Assembly (NCBI GenBank): GCA_965232285.1
Contig: CBDDPL010000004.1
Location: forward strand, 6,836,013 to 6,900,012
Direction: 5' to 3'
DNA length: 64,000 bases
Origin: Denitrobaculum sp965232285
Lineage (GTDB): Bacteria; Pseudomonadota; Alphaproteobacteria; Kiloniellales; Kiloniellaceae
Notes under the pieces: generated by a model
The model's database searches: none
Seen by the model: only the letters and a program-made list of their open reading frames with translations
What the model was told of the DNA's origin: nothing
Part shown: one piece after another, positions 37,182 to 44,838 of the stretch
Position numbering within the stretch: the stretch's first letter is position 1
How the letters are laid out: every line of letters starts with the position of its first letter
Translations under genes and position numbers: made by a program

Positions 37182-37235
37182 AAGCTTGAAAATCCGCGTA
37201 AGCCTGTAGATCCGTACAAGCCTGTGGATCCTCGC
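37182..37235. repeat. Three tandem 18-bp repeats
   Basis: Three directly adjacent units of 18 bp share the pattern AAGCYTGWRRATCC followed by four variable bases (37182-37199, 37200-37217, 37218-37235). They lie just past the stop of the leftward hypothetical gene, so they would be in its 3' untranslated region. Confidence 0.6.
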
Positions 37236-37240
37236 AGCGT

Positions 37241-37774
37241 TCAGATTGCGACGCTGACCACCTGCGACGCCCGGCCATAAAGCAGCGGTTCCGCGCCGGC
37301 CCGCCGATAGGCTTCGCTCGACTGGCTGTGACGTTCTTCGCGCTGCTGCCGGAGGAATTCAGGATCCCGCGACGGTCCGTCACTCGATTGTGCCATCACA
37401 TGGGTTGCGAAGCCGGCATTGACTGCGCCCGACCGAACAGAGTGATCGGATGGCAGGGGGCGAAAACCCTCCGCAGGGTACTGGCTATGTTCCTGACGAT
37501 CGATGCGACTGTCATGATCGCCTGAAAGACGGCGGCCATACTGCGGCAGACGCTTGCCTGCGAATTGCCCGTCATCGTCCAGATCGGACTGGCCGCGTCC
37601 TGACCCGCCCGTACGTGCCTTCTCGCGCAGAAAACCCAGAGCCGTCTCATTGTCCAGTACAACAGGCGGCACCGCCTCAACCGCACGGTTGCCGCCATGC
37701 GACGCAGCGCGGCCCAATGGCCTCGCGACGGTCACCTTCACGGATCCGGGGTTGATTTTGGTTAGCTCAGTCAT
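37241..37774 (-). CDS. Hypothetical protein, 177 residues
   Basis: I do not recognise the family. The protein starts MTELTKINPGSVKVTVARPL, is polar and Arg/Gly/Ser-rich in the middle (probably disordered), and ends in a better-ordered block: QREERHSQSSEAYRRAGAEP followed by LLYGRASQVVSVAI. That last segment, a short helix followed by a strand, has the look of a conserved motif. There is no signal peptide or membrane helix. A partial GGA precedes the ATG. It could be a soluble regulatory or anchoring protein; coding status itself is likely but not certain. Confidence 0.55.
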   Translation of the reverse strand: MTELTKINPGSVKVTVARPLGRAASHGGNRAVEAVPPVVLDNETALGFLREKARTGGSGRGQSDLDDDGQFAGKRLPQYGRRLSGDHDSRIDRQEHSQYPAEGFRPLPSDHSVRSGAVNAGFATHVMAQSSDGPSRDPEFLRQQREERHSQSSEAYRRAGAEPLLYGRASQVVSVAI

Positions 37775-38155
37775 TCCGTTTCTGGTCTATCAGACAGCCG
37801 TGTGCGCCCAGCGAAGGGCAGCTCTAGTGCCTACAATATATATCTAATTTTACGCAAATTAAATAAAGAAATTGTGATTTTTAAAATTAACCATCTTTGT
37901 TAAGAATAAAAATCCTTGTAATCTGCGAAATAGTCAAGAATTTACACGTGCTTATCCAAAACAAGGCAAAAAATCGACGCTGATAAGTCAATTATTGTTC
38001 ATGGTTCTTTAAGTTCGCTGAGATATCCATCAGACACTATGCCCTTGTCCCCAAAGTGCGCTGAACATGGGCTCGGTTCGGCGCGACAGGACGGGCGGGG
38101 TAGACAACCCCTTTCCATGTAGGAAAGCGGGCGCTTCAGGTAGGAGAGCGGGACC
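37775..38155. other. AT-rich intergenic region before the GGDEF/EAL gene
   Basis: Bases 37838-38010 are very AT-rich within a GC-rich genome, with many TpA steps, a layout favoured by MucR/H-NS-like silencers. TTAA-N9-TTAA occurs at 37887-37903, but the spacing is 9, not the 7 of a CtrA box. No gene is seen. It must contain the promoters for the divergent hypothetical protein and the c-di-GMP gene. Confidence 0.45.
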
Positions 38156-39958
38156 GTGACACGGTCGGAATCAACACGGCATCTTTTGGATGAAATCGGC
38201 CGCCTGCGCGCGGCCATCGATGCTTCGGGTGACATACTCTACGATTGGGATCTCGCGGCGGATACGATCTGCTGGACCGGTCGCGCGGCCGAGGTTTTCG
38301 GGGCCGCGAAAGAATCGCTGCCAGCCTCCGGCGATAGCTGGAGCGGCAAGGTGAGTCCCGAAGATCTACAGCAGCGGGCTCGGGCGCTGGCCGAGCACTT
38401 TGCCGGCCTCGCTGAATATGACGTCGAGTACCGGGTGCGCGGGGATGACGGGACGCTGCGCTGGGTGCATGACCGGGGCTCGGTGGAGTTTGCGGCGTCG
38501 GGTGCGCCGGAACGCATGAAGGGGACGCTGCGTTGCATCGACCGGCGCAAACAGACGGAAGCGCGGCTGGAATATCTCGTTAACTACGATGAACTGACCG
38601 GGCATTTTAACAAGCTGCGTCTGCGCGAAGCGCTTGAGCAGTCGATGGCCCGCTCGGAGCGGGCGGGTAAGCCGGGCGCCTTCGTGGTGGTCGGCGTCGA
38701 CAAGCTCGGAATGATCAATGCCGCCTATGGCTGTGAGTCGGGCGATGCGATCCTGGTGGATGTGGCACGCTGCCTGGACGACTGTCTGCGTATGAGCGAT
38801 ACGGTCGGGCGCCTGGGTGGCGACCGCTTCGGGATCGTGCTGGAAGGCCGCGACGAGGGTGATGCCGACGTTGTGGCCGATCGCGTTCTCACCGCCATCC
38901 GCGGTCTCTTCGTCGATATCGGCGCGGGGCGCCTTCATGTCTCCGCATCGGCGGGAATTGCCAGCTATCCCTCCGCCGGCCAAAACAGCCTGGATATCAT
39001 CACGCGCGCTGAAAGCGCGTTGCTCGACGCGAAGGCCAAGGGGCGTGACTGTGTGCATGCCTACGAGATGACCGAAGAGCAACGCAGCGAATACCGGGTC
39101 TCGGTCGGGATCGGCGCGGAGGTTCGCGAGGCGATCAAGGACAACCGTCTGGTTCTCGCCTATCAGCCGCTGGTGGATGCCTGCAACGGCGCAACCATCT
39201 GCTATGAGTGCCTGCTGCGCATGTATGCGCCGGATGGCAGCCTGGTGCCTGCCGGCCGCTTTATCCCGGTGGTCGAAAAGCTGGGCTTGATGCGCGCGGT
39301 GGACCGGCTGGTGCTGGATCTGGTGCTGCAGGATCTGGAGCGCCATCCGCAAGTCATGCTGGCGTTCAACATCTCCGGACTCACGGTGGCCGACCGTTCT
39401 TGGCTGCGCAGCCTGCAGGCGCGTCTCAGGGACAAGAGACAGATCGCCGAGCGCATCATTCTGGAAATCACCGAAACCGCCGCGCTCTATGACAACGACG
39501 AATCCGCGCGCTTCGTGGAGGCCGTCCGCGCTTTGGGTTGTCAGGTGGCCATCGATGATTTCGGTGCCGGTTACACGACCTTCCACCATCTCAAGACCCT
39601 GCCGGTCGATATTGTAAAGATTGACGGTTCCTTCGTGCGCGATATTCGCTCCTCGCCCGACAATCAGCTTTTCGTCCGCAACCTGCTCTCACTGGCTAAG
39701 GCGCTGGATCTCAAGACCGTGGCGGAGTGTGTCGAAACGCAGGAGGATTCCGACTTCCTGAAGTCGGAGGGGGTCGACCTTTTGCAAGGCTACTTCTTCG
39801 GCAAGCCGGAGGTTCAGCCCTCTTGGCAGACGATCGACCGGAAACTGATCGCCGGCGGCGCGGAGCTTAACCAGCAGGCCGCCGATGGCTGGGTGAAGCC
39901 GCGGGAAGCAGAGGCAACACTTCTGGTACCTCTGCCGGCGGCCGGCCAGTCTCACTAA
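38156..39958 (+). CDS. PAS-GGDEF-EAL protein with degenerate GGDEF, probable c-di-GMP phosphodiesterase
   Basis: Starts with GTG after GGAGAG. The 600 residues contain a PAS domain (about 15-125, PAC end DGTLRWVHDRGSVEF), a GGDEF domain (about 140-300) and an EAL domain (about 320-570). The GGDEF signature reads GGDRF (221-225), so the catalytic Glu is replaced by Arg and cyclase activity is doubtful. The EAL signature reads ECLLR (Glu about 351, Ala to Cys), but the metal and catalytic residues appear kept in FNISGLT, EITETA, IDDFGAGYT, VKIDGSFV and AECVET. It most likely degrades c-di-GMP under PAS control, with GGDRF as a regulatory fold. Confidence 0.88.
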   Translation: MTRSESTRHLLDEIGRLRAAIDASGDILYDWDLAADTICWTGRAAEVFGAAKESLPASGDSWSGKVSPEDLQQRARALAEHFAGLAEYDVEYRVRGDDGTLRWVHDRGSVEFAASGAPERMKGTLRCIDRRKQTEARLEYLVNYDELTGHFNKLRLREALEQSMARSERAGKPGAFVVVGVDKLGMINAAYGCESGDAILVDVARCLDDCLRMSDTVGRLGGDRFGIVLEGRDEGDADVVADRVLTAIRGLFVDIGAGRLHVSASAGIASYPSAGQNSLDIITRAESALLDAKAKGRDCVHAYEMTEEQRSEYRVSVGIGAEVREAIKDNRLVLAYQPLVDACNGATICYECLLRMYAPDGSLVPAGRFIPVVEKLGLMRAVDRLVLDLVLQDLERHPQVMLAFNISGLTVADRSWLRSLQARLRDKRQIAERIILEITETAALYDNDESARFVEAVRALGCQVAIDDFGAGYTTFHHLKTLPVDIVKIDGSFVRDIRSSPDNQLFVRNLLSLAKALDLKTVAECVETQEDSDFLKSEGVDLLQGYFFGKPEVQPSWQTIDRKLIAGGAELNQQAADGWVKPREAEATLLVPLPAAGQSH

Positions 39959-40011
39959 GGGGCCAGGCTCATGAAAGAGCGAGTCTCACTAAAGTAGGTC
40001 TGTTCCCGTCG

Positions 40012-40944
40012 TTAGCCGTCTGTCGGCGCGGTCGACTCCAGAAATGCCCGCTCCGGGTTCGATTTGATGGGTGCTGTCTGCAGCAGCCAGTCACGAAACA
40101 GCATCAGGGTCTCATTCGGCCGGTCCTGTTCCGGGTAAACGCAGTAAACCCCCCGGCCTGTGTAGTGAGGCTGTCCGGCGAGGCGCTTCAATCTGCCCGC
40201 ATGAAGGTCTTCGGCGATCAATGACAGATCTGCCAGGGCAACGCCGTGACCGGCTTCGGCAGCCCGCACCGCCATATCGAGAGTCTCGAAGGCAGGGCCT
40301 TTGTCGCAAGACGGCAGTTCGGTCCCCGCCTGTTCCAGCCACCAGGGCCAGTCGCGCCGATCCGTCGTCGTATGCAGCAGGGTTGCGTTGCTCAGGGCGG
40401 CATGGGGCTGCGGCGTTTCGGATGTTTCCAGACTGTCGGTTGCACTGACCGGCGCCAGACACTCCCGTGCCAGACAGTCGGCATGGCAACCGGGCCAGTC
40501 GCCGTCGCCATAGAGGAGGCCTGCGTCGAAGCTGTCGCTGTCGAGTCGGGCCGGATGCAGGGTAATTGTGACCCTGACATCGATGCGCGGATGCTCTCGT
40601 GCGAAGTCGGGCAGGCGCGGCATCAGCCAACGTACGGCGAAGGTCGGCATGACCTGAAGCCTCAGGACGTTGACATCGCGCAACAGCCGCTCCGCCGCAC
40701 GATCAAGCTGGGTCAGCGCTTCCGTGACGGCAGGGGCGAGCTCCCGGCCGCTTTCGGTCAGGGACAGGGTGTTGGCGGTGCGGGAGAAGAGCCGGCGGTC
40801 AAACTGCTCCTCGAGTTTCCGGATCTGCCGGCTGACCGCGCCCTGTGTGACACATAGTTCCTCCGCCGCGCGGGTGAAGCTGCCGTGCCGGGCGGCGCAC
40901 TCAAAGGCGCGCAGCGCATTGAGGGAGGGCAGGTGTCTGTACAT
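40012..40944 (-). CDS. LysR-family regulator, GcvA-like
   Basis: This 310-residue LTTR has an N-terminal winged HTH (PSLNALRAFECAARHGSFT, then LCVTQGAVSRQIRKLEEQ) of the GcvA subgroup and a periplasmic-binding-like effector domain (about 92-300). It is divergent from the agmatinase-type gene, so it probably controls it. A T-N11-A dyad lies 13 bases upstream of its start. The effector may be the ureohydrolase substrate or product. Confidence 0.9.
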   Translation of the reverse strand: MYRHLPSLNALRAFECAARHGSFTRAAEELCVTQGAVSRQIRKLEEQFDRRLFSRTANTLSLTESGRELAPAVTEALTQLDRAAERLLRDVNVLRLQVMPTFAVRWLMPRLPDFAREHPRIDVRVTITLHPARLDSDSFDAGLLYGDGDWPGCHADCLARECLAPVSATDSLETSETPQPHAALSNATLLHTTTDRRDWPWWLEQAGTELPSCDKGPAFETLDMAVRAAEAGHGVALADLSLIAEDLHAGRLKRLAGQPHYTGRGVYCVYPEQDRPNETLMLFRDWLLQTAPIKSNPERAFLESTAPTDG

Positions 40945-40956
40945 CCGACCTAGTCA

Positions 40957-40969
40957 TGAGTTTTTCTCA
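40957..40969. promoter_or_regulatory. T-N11-A dyad, candidate LysR operator
   Basis: TGAG-TTTTT-CTCA is an inverted repeat that fits the T-N11-A form of LysR-type sites. It lies in the 129-base divergent region between the LysR gene and the agmatinase-type gene, close to the regulator's start, as expected of an autorepression/activation site. Confidence 0.5.
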
Positions 40970-41073
40970 GTTGCAGGCTAAATTAAATCGATGGCGTCTC
41001 ACCTCAGCAAGCGATTTAACTGGCGCGGTTAAATTTGATCTGACTTTTTTTCAGGCTGACGAAAGGCGGAGAC

Positions 41074-42105
41074 ATGACGGAAGACACGAACGACCGTGAA
41101 GTGCATCGCAACCACAAGGTTTTTATGGAGGGGCTCTACTGGTGGGGCATCCCCACGCTTTTCCGCTGCCCCTTCGCAGAAACGCCCGATGACAGCGACA
41201 TCGTTCTGGTTGGTGTTCCGCACAGTACCGGTAACGGCACGACCGAGCGTGACCAGCACCTGGGGCCCCGCGCGGTGCGCGATATCTCCGCCCTCGGCCG
41301 GCGTGCGCATATGAAGTTTCAGGTCGATCCCTGGCAGACCTGCCGCATCCACGACCTGGGGGATGTACCCCTGCCGGAGGGCAACAACAATGAGCGCTCC
41401 ATCGAGGACATTACCGCATTTTACCGGAGGATCGATGCCGCCGGCGCCCGACCCGTTTCCATCGGCGGCGATCATTCGATCACCGGCGGTATCCTGCAGG
41501 CGCTGGGCGGCGCCCAATCCAGGCTGACGGAGGGCGAAAAGGTGTCGATCCTGCACCTTGATGCGCACACCGACACCTTCCAGCACATGGAACACTTTCT
41601 GGGGGCGCGCAAATCGGCGGCCCACTGGGCGGCTTATCTGGTGCGCGACGGCCATGTCGATGCCAGCCGGAGCATTCAGGTTGGCATTCGTGGTAATCCG
41701 CGGACACTGAACTGGCTGAAGCCGAGTTATGACCTGGGCTACGAGGTCATTACGATGGACCGCTACGAGGAACTGGGTTCGGATAGCTGTATCGACATCA
41801 TCCGCGAGCGGATCGGCGACCGGCCGGTCTATATCACCTTTGATCTGGATTGCCTGGACCCGACCGTGGCGCCGGGCGTGGCGAATATCGAGGCGGGTTC
41901 CACCGGCTTTACCGTCGCGCAGGCGGTCAAGCTGATGCATGCCGTGCGGGGTCTGAACGTGATCGGCGGGGATGTGGTCTGCCTGATGCCGACTCGTGAC
42001 AATCCGAACCGCATTACTTCGATGGTCGCCAATGCGGTGATGTTCGAGATGATCAGTCTGATCGCCGACCGTCAGGCGCGGGCCGGGGGACAGGTGAGGG
42101 GATAG
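41074..42105 (+). CDS. Agmatinase/guanidinobutyrase-type ureohydrolase
   Basis: A 343-residue member of the arginase superfamily. The dimanganese-site motifs are all present: GGDHS (131-135), DAHTD (163-167) and FDLDCLDP (Asp 257 and 259). The family removes urea from agmatine, guanidinobutyrate, guanidinopropionate or related compounds. The N-terminus RCPFAETPDDSDIVLVG fits the agmatinase-like branch, but the exact substrate is not readable. A GcvA-like LysR gene is divergent. It converges on phaR with 12 bases between stops. Confidence 0.9.
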   Translation: MTEDTNDREVHRNHKVFMEGLYWWGIPTLFRCPFAETPDDSDIVLVGVPHSTGNGTTERDQHLGPRAVRDISALGRRAHMKFQVDPWQTCRIHDLGDVPLPEGNNNERSIEDITAFYRRIDAAGARPVSIGGDHSITGGILQALGGAQSRLTEGEKVSILHLDAHTDTFQHMEHFLGARKSAAHWAAYLVRDGHVDASRSIQVGIRGNPRTLNWLKPSYDLGYEVITMDRYEELGSDSCIDIIRERIGDRPVYITFDLDCLDPTVAPGVANIEAGSTGFTVAQAVKLMHAVRGLNVIGGDVVCLMPTRDNPNRITSMVANAVMFEMISLIADRQARAGGQVRG

Positions 42106-42117
42106 CCGCGGGCCGGC

Positions 42118-42744
42118 CTACTTGTTCTTCGATTCCGACTTGCTGATGACGTCGAGCTGCTTCTGCAGTTCCTCGACCTTGGTCTTCAGGTCATCCAGAG
42201 ACTCGGCGGCGGAGACTTCGGTCTCGGGTTTTCCGTCGCCTTTCTCCGGGGCTTTGCCATTTTCGGAGGCGTCTTCCGGACCGAGTGGCGTCCACATCTT
42301 CATGGCGTTCTCGAACATCGCCATGTTCTGCTTGCCCATCTCTTCCAGATTGCCAAAGGGGAACATGCCGCCAAAGGTCTCCTGCATCGACTGGCGGAGT
42401 TTCTCCTGATTGGTCGCGAAGCCCTCCATCATGTGTTCAAGATAGCGCGGCACCATCCATTGCATATTGTCGCCGTAAAAGCCGATGAGCTGACGCAGAA
42501 AGTTGATCGGCAGCAGGTTCTGGCCCTTGGCCTCTTCCTCGACGATGATCTGGGTGAGAACAGCGCGTGTGATATCGTCGCCCGTCTTCGCGTCATAGAC
42601 GACGAAGTCTATGTCTTCCTGCACCATCTGGCAGAGATGGTCGAGTGTTACATAGCTGCTGGTCGCCGTATTGTAGAGACGACGATTGGCATACTTTTTA
42701 ATTGTGATCGGCCCGTTATCGCCGTTTGTTGTTTTCGCCGACAC
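42118..42744 (-). CDS. phaR: Polyhydroxyalkanoate synthesis repressor PhaR
   Basis: Start at the GTG at 42744 (AAAGGC upstream) gives 208 residues; a TTG nine codons upstream is less likely. The N-terminal PHB/PHA accumulation regulator DNA-binding domain is clear (ITIKKYANRRLYNTATSSYV, then LDHLCQMVQ), followed by the PHB_acc domain (LLPINFLRQLIGFYG, then MVPRYLEHMM). The C-terminal third is acidic and ends in a coiled coil. PhaR binds DNA and nascent polymer and releases phasin genes when granules form. It is divergent from the PHA synthase genes, matching its role. Confidence 0.93.
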   Translation of the reverse strand: MSAKTTNGDNGPITIKKYANRRLYNTATSSYVTLDHLCQMVQEDIDFVVYDAKTGDDITRAVLTQIIVEEEAKGQNLLPINFLRQLIGFYGDNMQWMVPRYLEHMMEGFATNQEKLRQSMQETFGGMFPFGNLEEMGKQNMAMFENAMKMWTPLGPEDASENGKAPEKGDGKPETEVSAAESLDDLKTKVEELQKQLDVISKSESKNK

Positions 42745-43026
42745 GCTTACTTGCCTTTCGTTTCGGCCCAAGCGGAGAAAGCCCGTTCGAGCAGTGAAAC
42801 ATTCGAGTATTAGCGACTTCGCTAATGCGATATTGCTGCGCAGCGAGGAGGTCTGTCAATGTCTAGTAAACTTAATCATAGTCGGGGAGCATGGGTGCAA
42901 CAGTCGTGGAGCGACAATCGTGCAACCATGGTGACGCCACCTGATTGCGGCTTTGCGTTTTGGACCTCTTGATCCGGGAACCACACGACTGGCGCTGCCG
43001 AAGCTGCCGCATTATATTGCCGCGCA
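42745..43026. promoter_or_regulatory. Divergent region between phaR and the PHA synthase genes
   Basis: The 280 bases contain a hairpin ATTAGCG-actt-CGCTAAT (42809-42826) and a short GCTGCGCAGC palindrome near 42834. CTGC/GCAG motifs are what PhaR binds in other alphaproteobacteria, so this could be an autoregulatory site. GTGCAAC occurs twice at 42894 and 42920 as a direct repeat. A short frame with a strong ribosome site is annotated separately. Confidence 0.4.
42859..42972 (+). CDS. Possible 37-residue small protein
   Basis: The ATG at 42859 has a near-perfect AGGAGGT six bases upstream, the best ribosome site of the region. The peptide starts MSSKLNHSRGAWVQQSW and ends in FAFWTS, with three Trp. 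It precedes the PhaE-like gene by 54 bases in the same direction. It could be a leader peptide or small granule-linked protein; its composition gives no strong support and chance is possible. Confidence 0.3.
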   Translation: MSSKLNHSRGAWVQQSWSDNRATMVTPPDCGFAFWTS

Positions 43027-43521
43027 ATGACAGACCGAACGGAATCCGATGAACTGGCGCGCCGTTTCCTGGATCTTTGGCAGGACCAGGCGCAAGCCGT
43101 GACCGGAGATTTGACGGAACGGGCAGGTCTGTCAAAAATTCTGGAAGAACTTGCAGAACAGCCGAAAGCCGTCGGCTCTGCGGCGAGTCTGGCCTCTTGC
43201 TGGATGACTGCCTGGCCCGCGATGATGCTTGCCGCGGCGCAGGCCGCGGAAGCCGCCGGAAGGAAACAGAAGGAAGATGACAGCAGCTCAGACGCCTCGC
43301 CGGACGGGCCCTCGGCCGCTGTCGCTTCATCTGGCGACGGCCTACATGACCTGGACGGGCTCCTATGCCGGCTTGACGCTATGGAAAAGCGGATTGCCGA
43401 GCTCGAAGCCAGAAGCGCAGAGTCAGGCGGCAACACCCGATCAAGCGGGAAAGCCCGGTCAACAGGACAGGCCCGATCAGCCGGGAAAAGCGGACCAAAA
43501 GGACGCCGCCGCGACTCTTGA
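43027..43521 (+). CDS. PhaE-like small PHA synthase-associated protein
   Basis: This 164-residue protein has an N-terminal helical part with FLDLWQDQAQA, like the opening of granule-linked and PhaE-type proteins. A Ser/Ala-rich linker follows, then a predicted coiled coil LDGLLCRLDAMEKRIAELEA (about 109-128) and a basic tail. Class III PHA synthases need a PhaE partner, and this position just upstream of the PhaC-like gene suits that. Its last 245 bases overlap the PhaC-like gene in another frame. I cannot prove the PhaE assignment; a granule-associated helper is the safer reading. Confidence 0.55.
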   Translation: MTDRTESDELARRFLDLWQDQAQAVTGDLTERAGLSKILEELAEQPKAVGSAASLASCWMTAWPAMMLAAAQAAEAAGRKQKEDDSSSDASPDGPSAAVASSGDGLHDLDGLLCRLDAMEKRIAELEARSAESGGNTRSSGKARSTGQARSAGKSGPKGRRRDS

Positions 43522-44635
43522 CGGACTCCTGCGCGAGATCGATGCGCTGGACCCCGGTGATTTCAGCGAGTCGCTGACCCGCGAAGTTCGCGGACGGCTC
43601 GATGCCTTGATTACGGGCATCGAAGCTTACCGGGCACATCCCTACAGGCGTCGTCTCGAGGACCCGCCGCTCTGTTGGCAGGAAGGCTCCGCGCGATTGC
43701 TGGATTACGGCGCCGTCAGCAGCAAGACCGGGCGAAGCCTGAAGAAGAGGCGCCGGGGGCGGACTATTCTGGTCGTGCCGTCCCTGATCAACCGCGCCTA
43801 CATCCTGGACCTCACGAAGGACCGGAGCCTGATGCGCTGGCTGGCCGGCCAGGGTTATCAGCCCTATCTCATCGACTGGGGGATGCCCGACGAAAACGAG
43901 CTGAAGTTCTCGCTCACGGACTATGTGGCCGGTTATCTGGAACGCGCGCTGGATAGCCTGCTGGCAGAGACGAACGGCGAGCCGCCGGTTGTGATGGGCT
44001 ATTGCATGGGCGGGCTGCTGGCGCTCGCACTTGCGCAGCGGCGGCAGGAAGATATCGCAGGCCTTGCTCTCCTGGCGACACCCTGGGATTTCCATGCCGG
44101 CGAGAGTCCTCTCACCCTTTCGCAGCGGTCTCTGGCGATGGCCGGTTATCTGTCGCTCGCCGCCCAGCTCGGTTGTCTGCCTGTCGATGCACTGCAGAGC
44201 CTTTTCGCTCTGCAGGAGCCCATGGCAGTGGCGCGGAAGTTCGTGAGTTTCTCGAGGCTGGATCCGACCGCTTCCGCTGCGGCCGACTTCGTTGCGCTGG
44301 AGGACTGGATCAACGACGGTGTGCCTCTGCCCGAGCCGGTTGCACGCGCCTGTCTCGAGGGTTGGTATCTGCAGAATGAGCCAGCTAACGACTCCTGGCG
44401 CATTGCGGGACGAGCTGTGGTTCCTGCCGATGTGACGCTTCCCTGTCTGGGCGTGGTGCCCGTGCAGGACAGGATCGTGCCGCCGGAATCTGCCATGGCG
44501 CTATGCCGCGCGTTGGGCGCGGACAGAGTTTTAAGGCCGCGCTCCGGGCACATCGGCATGCTGGTTGGTCAGCACGCGATCGAAGACCTCTGGCGGCCGC
44601 TTGCACGCTGGTTGTCGGACATCCAAAGCCCATAA
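43277..44635 (+). CDS. PHA synthase-like alpha/beta hydrolase (PhaC family)
   Basis: From the ATG at 43277 (AAGGAAG directly before it) the protein has 452 residues. After a variable, Gln/Pro-rich segment (about 30-75) comes the PhaC core: VVPSLINRAYILDL, the lipase-like box GYCMGG with catalytic Cys about 243, Asp about 398 in VQDRIVP, and His about 425 in SGHIGM. The Cys in place of Ser is diagnostic of PHA synthases. The length is shorter than class I PhaC (about 580) and nearer class III. It overlaps the PhaE-like gene by 245 bases in a different frame and is followed by phaA. Confidence 0.85.
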   Translation: MTAAQTPRRTGPRPLSLHLATAYMTWTGSYAGLTLWKSGLPSSKPEAQSQAATPDQAGKPGQQDRPDQPGKADQKDAAATLDGLLREIDALDPGDFSESLTREVRGRLDALITGIEAYRAHPYRRRLEDPPLCWQEGSARLLDYGAVSSKTGRSLKKRRRGRTILVVPSLINRAYILDLTKDRSLMRWLAGQGYQPYLIDWGMPDENELKFSLTDYVAGYLERALDSLLAETNGEPPVVMGYCMGGLLALALAQRRQEDIAGLALLATPWDFHAGESPLTLSQRSLAMAGYLSLAAQLGCLPVDALQSLFALQEPMAVARKFVSFSRLDPTASAAADFVALEDWINDGVPLPEPVARACLEGWYLQNEPANDSWRIAGRAVVPADVTLPCLGVVPVQDRIVPPESAMALCRALGADRVLRPRSGHIGMLVGQHAIEDLWRPLARWLSDIQSP

Positions 44636-44665
44636 CGCGGTTCACCCTTTCTTTATTGCGGCTCA

Positions 44666-44684
44666 GCGCAAGCATTGCTTGCGC
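44666..44684 (+). promoter_or_regulatory. Hairpin between the PhaC-like gene and phaA
   Basis: GCGCAAGC-att-GCTTGCGC is a perfect 8-bp stem with a 3-nt loop, 30 bases after the phaC-like stop. No T-run follows, so it may stabilise or pause the transcript and does not clearly end it. Confidence 0.5.
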
Positions 44685-44838
44685 CCGGGGTGTGAGGGTC
44701 GTTATATCTAAAATCTATATTGCACTGCAGCTAAACCGCTCGCGCGCGGACGGCTTGGCGTTTGATCGTTCGCCTGGTCCCGGTCTCCTAATCCTGGGGT
44801 GACGCGCATCCGGGCAGCTACAAGGGAGGATCTCAGTT

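Larger units (their letters stand above)
36549..37240. other. AT-rich intergenic region without a gene
   Basis: No reading frame in these 690 bases has a ribosome site plus coding-like composition. The first 230 bases are strongly AT-rich and hold the XRE promoter and dyad; the middle part is ordinary GC-rich spacer. The last 60 bases hold three tandem 18-bp repeats. A small RNA cannot be excluded, but no clear promoter-terminator pair is seen. Confidence 0.5.

Noticed and set aside
37180..37383. 67-residue minus-strand frame over the 18-bp repeats
   Set aside because: Its periodic end only reflects the tandem DNA repeats, and it overlaps the more likely hypothetical gene in another frame.
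37887..37903. TTAA-N9-TTAA as a CtrA box
   Set aside because: The spacing is 9, not 7, and the surroundings are so AT-rich that such pairs are expected by chance.
39948..39992. Direct repeat AGTCTCACTAA across the stop of the GGDEF/EAL gene
   Set aside because: Only two copies 34 bp apart with no further structure; probably a small local duplication without a function.
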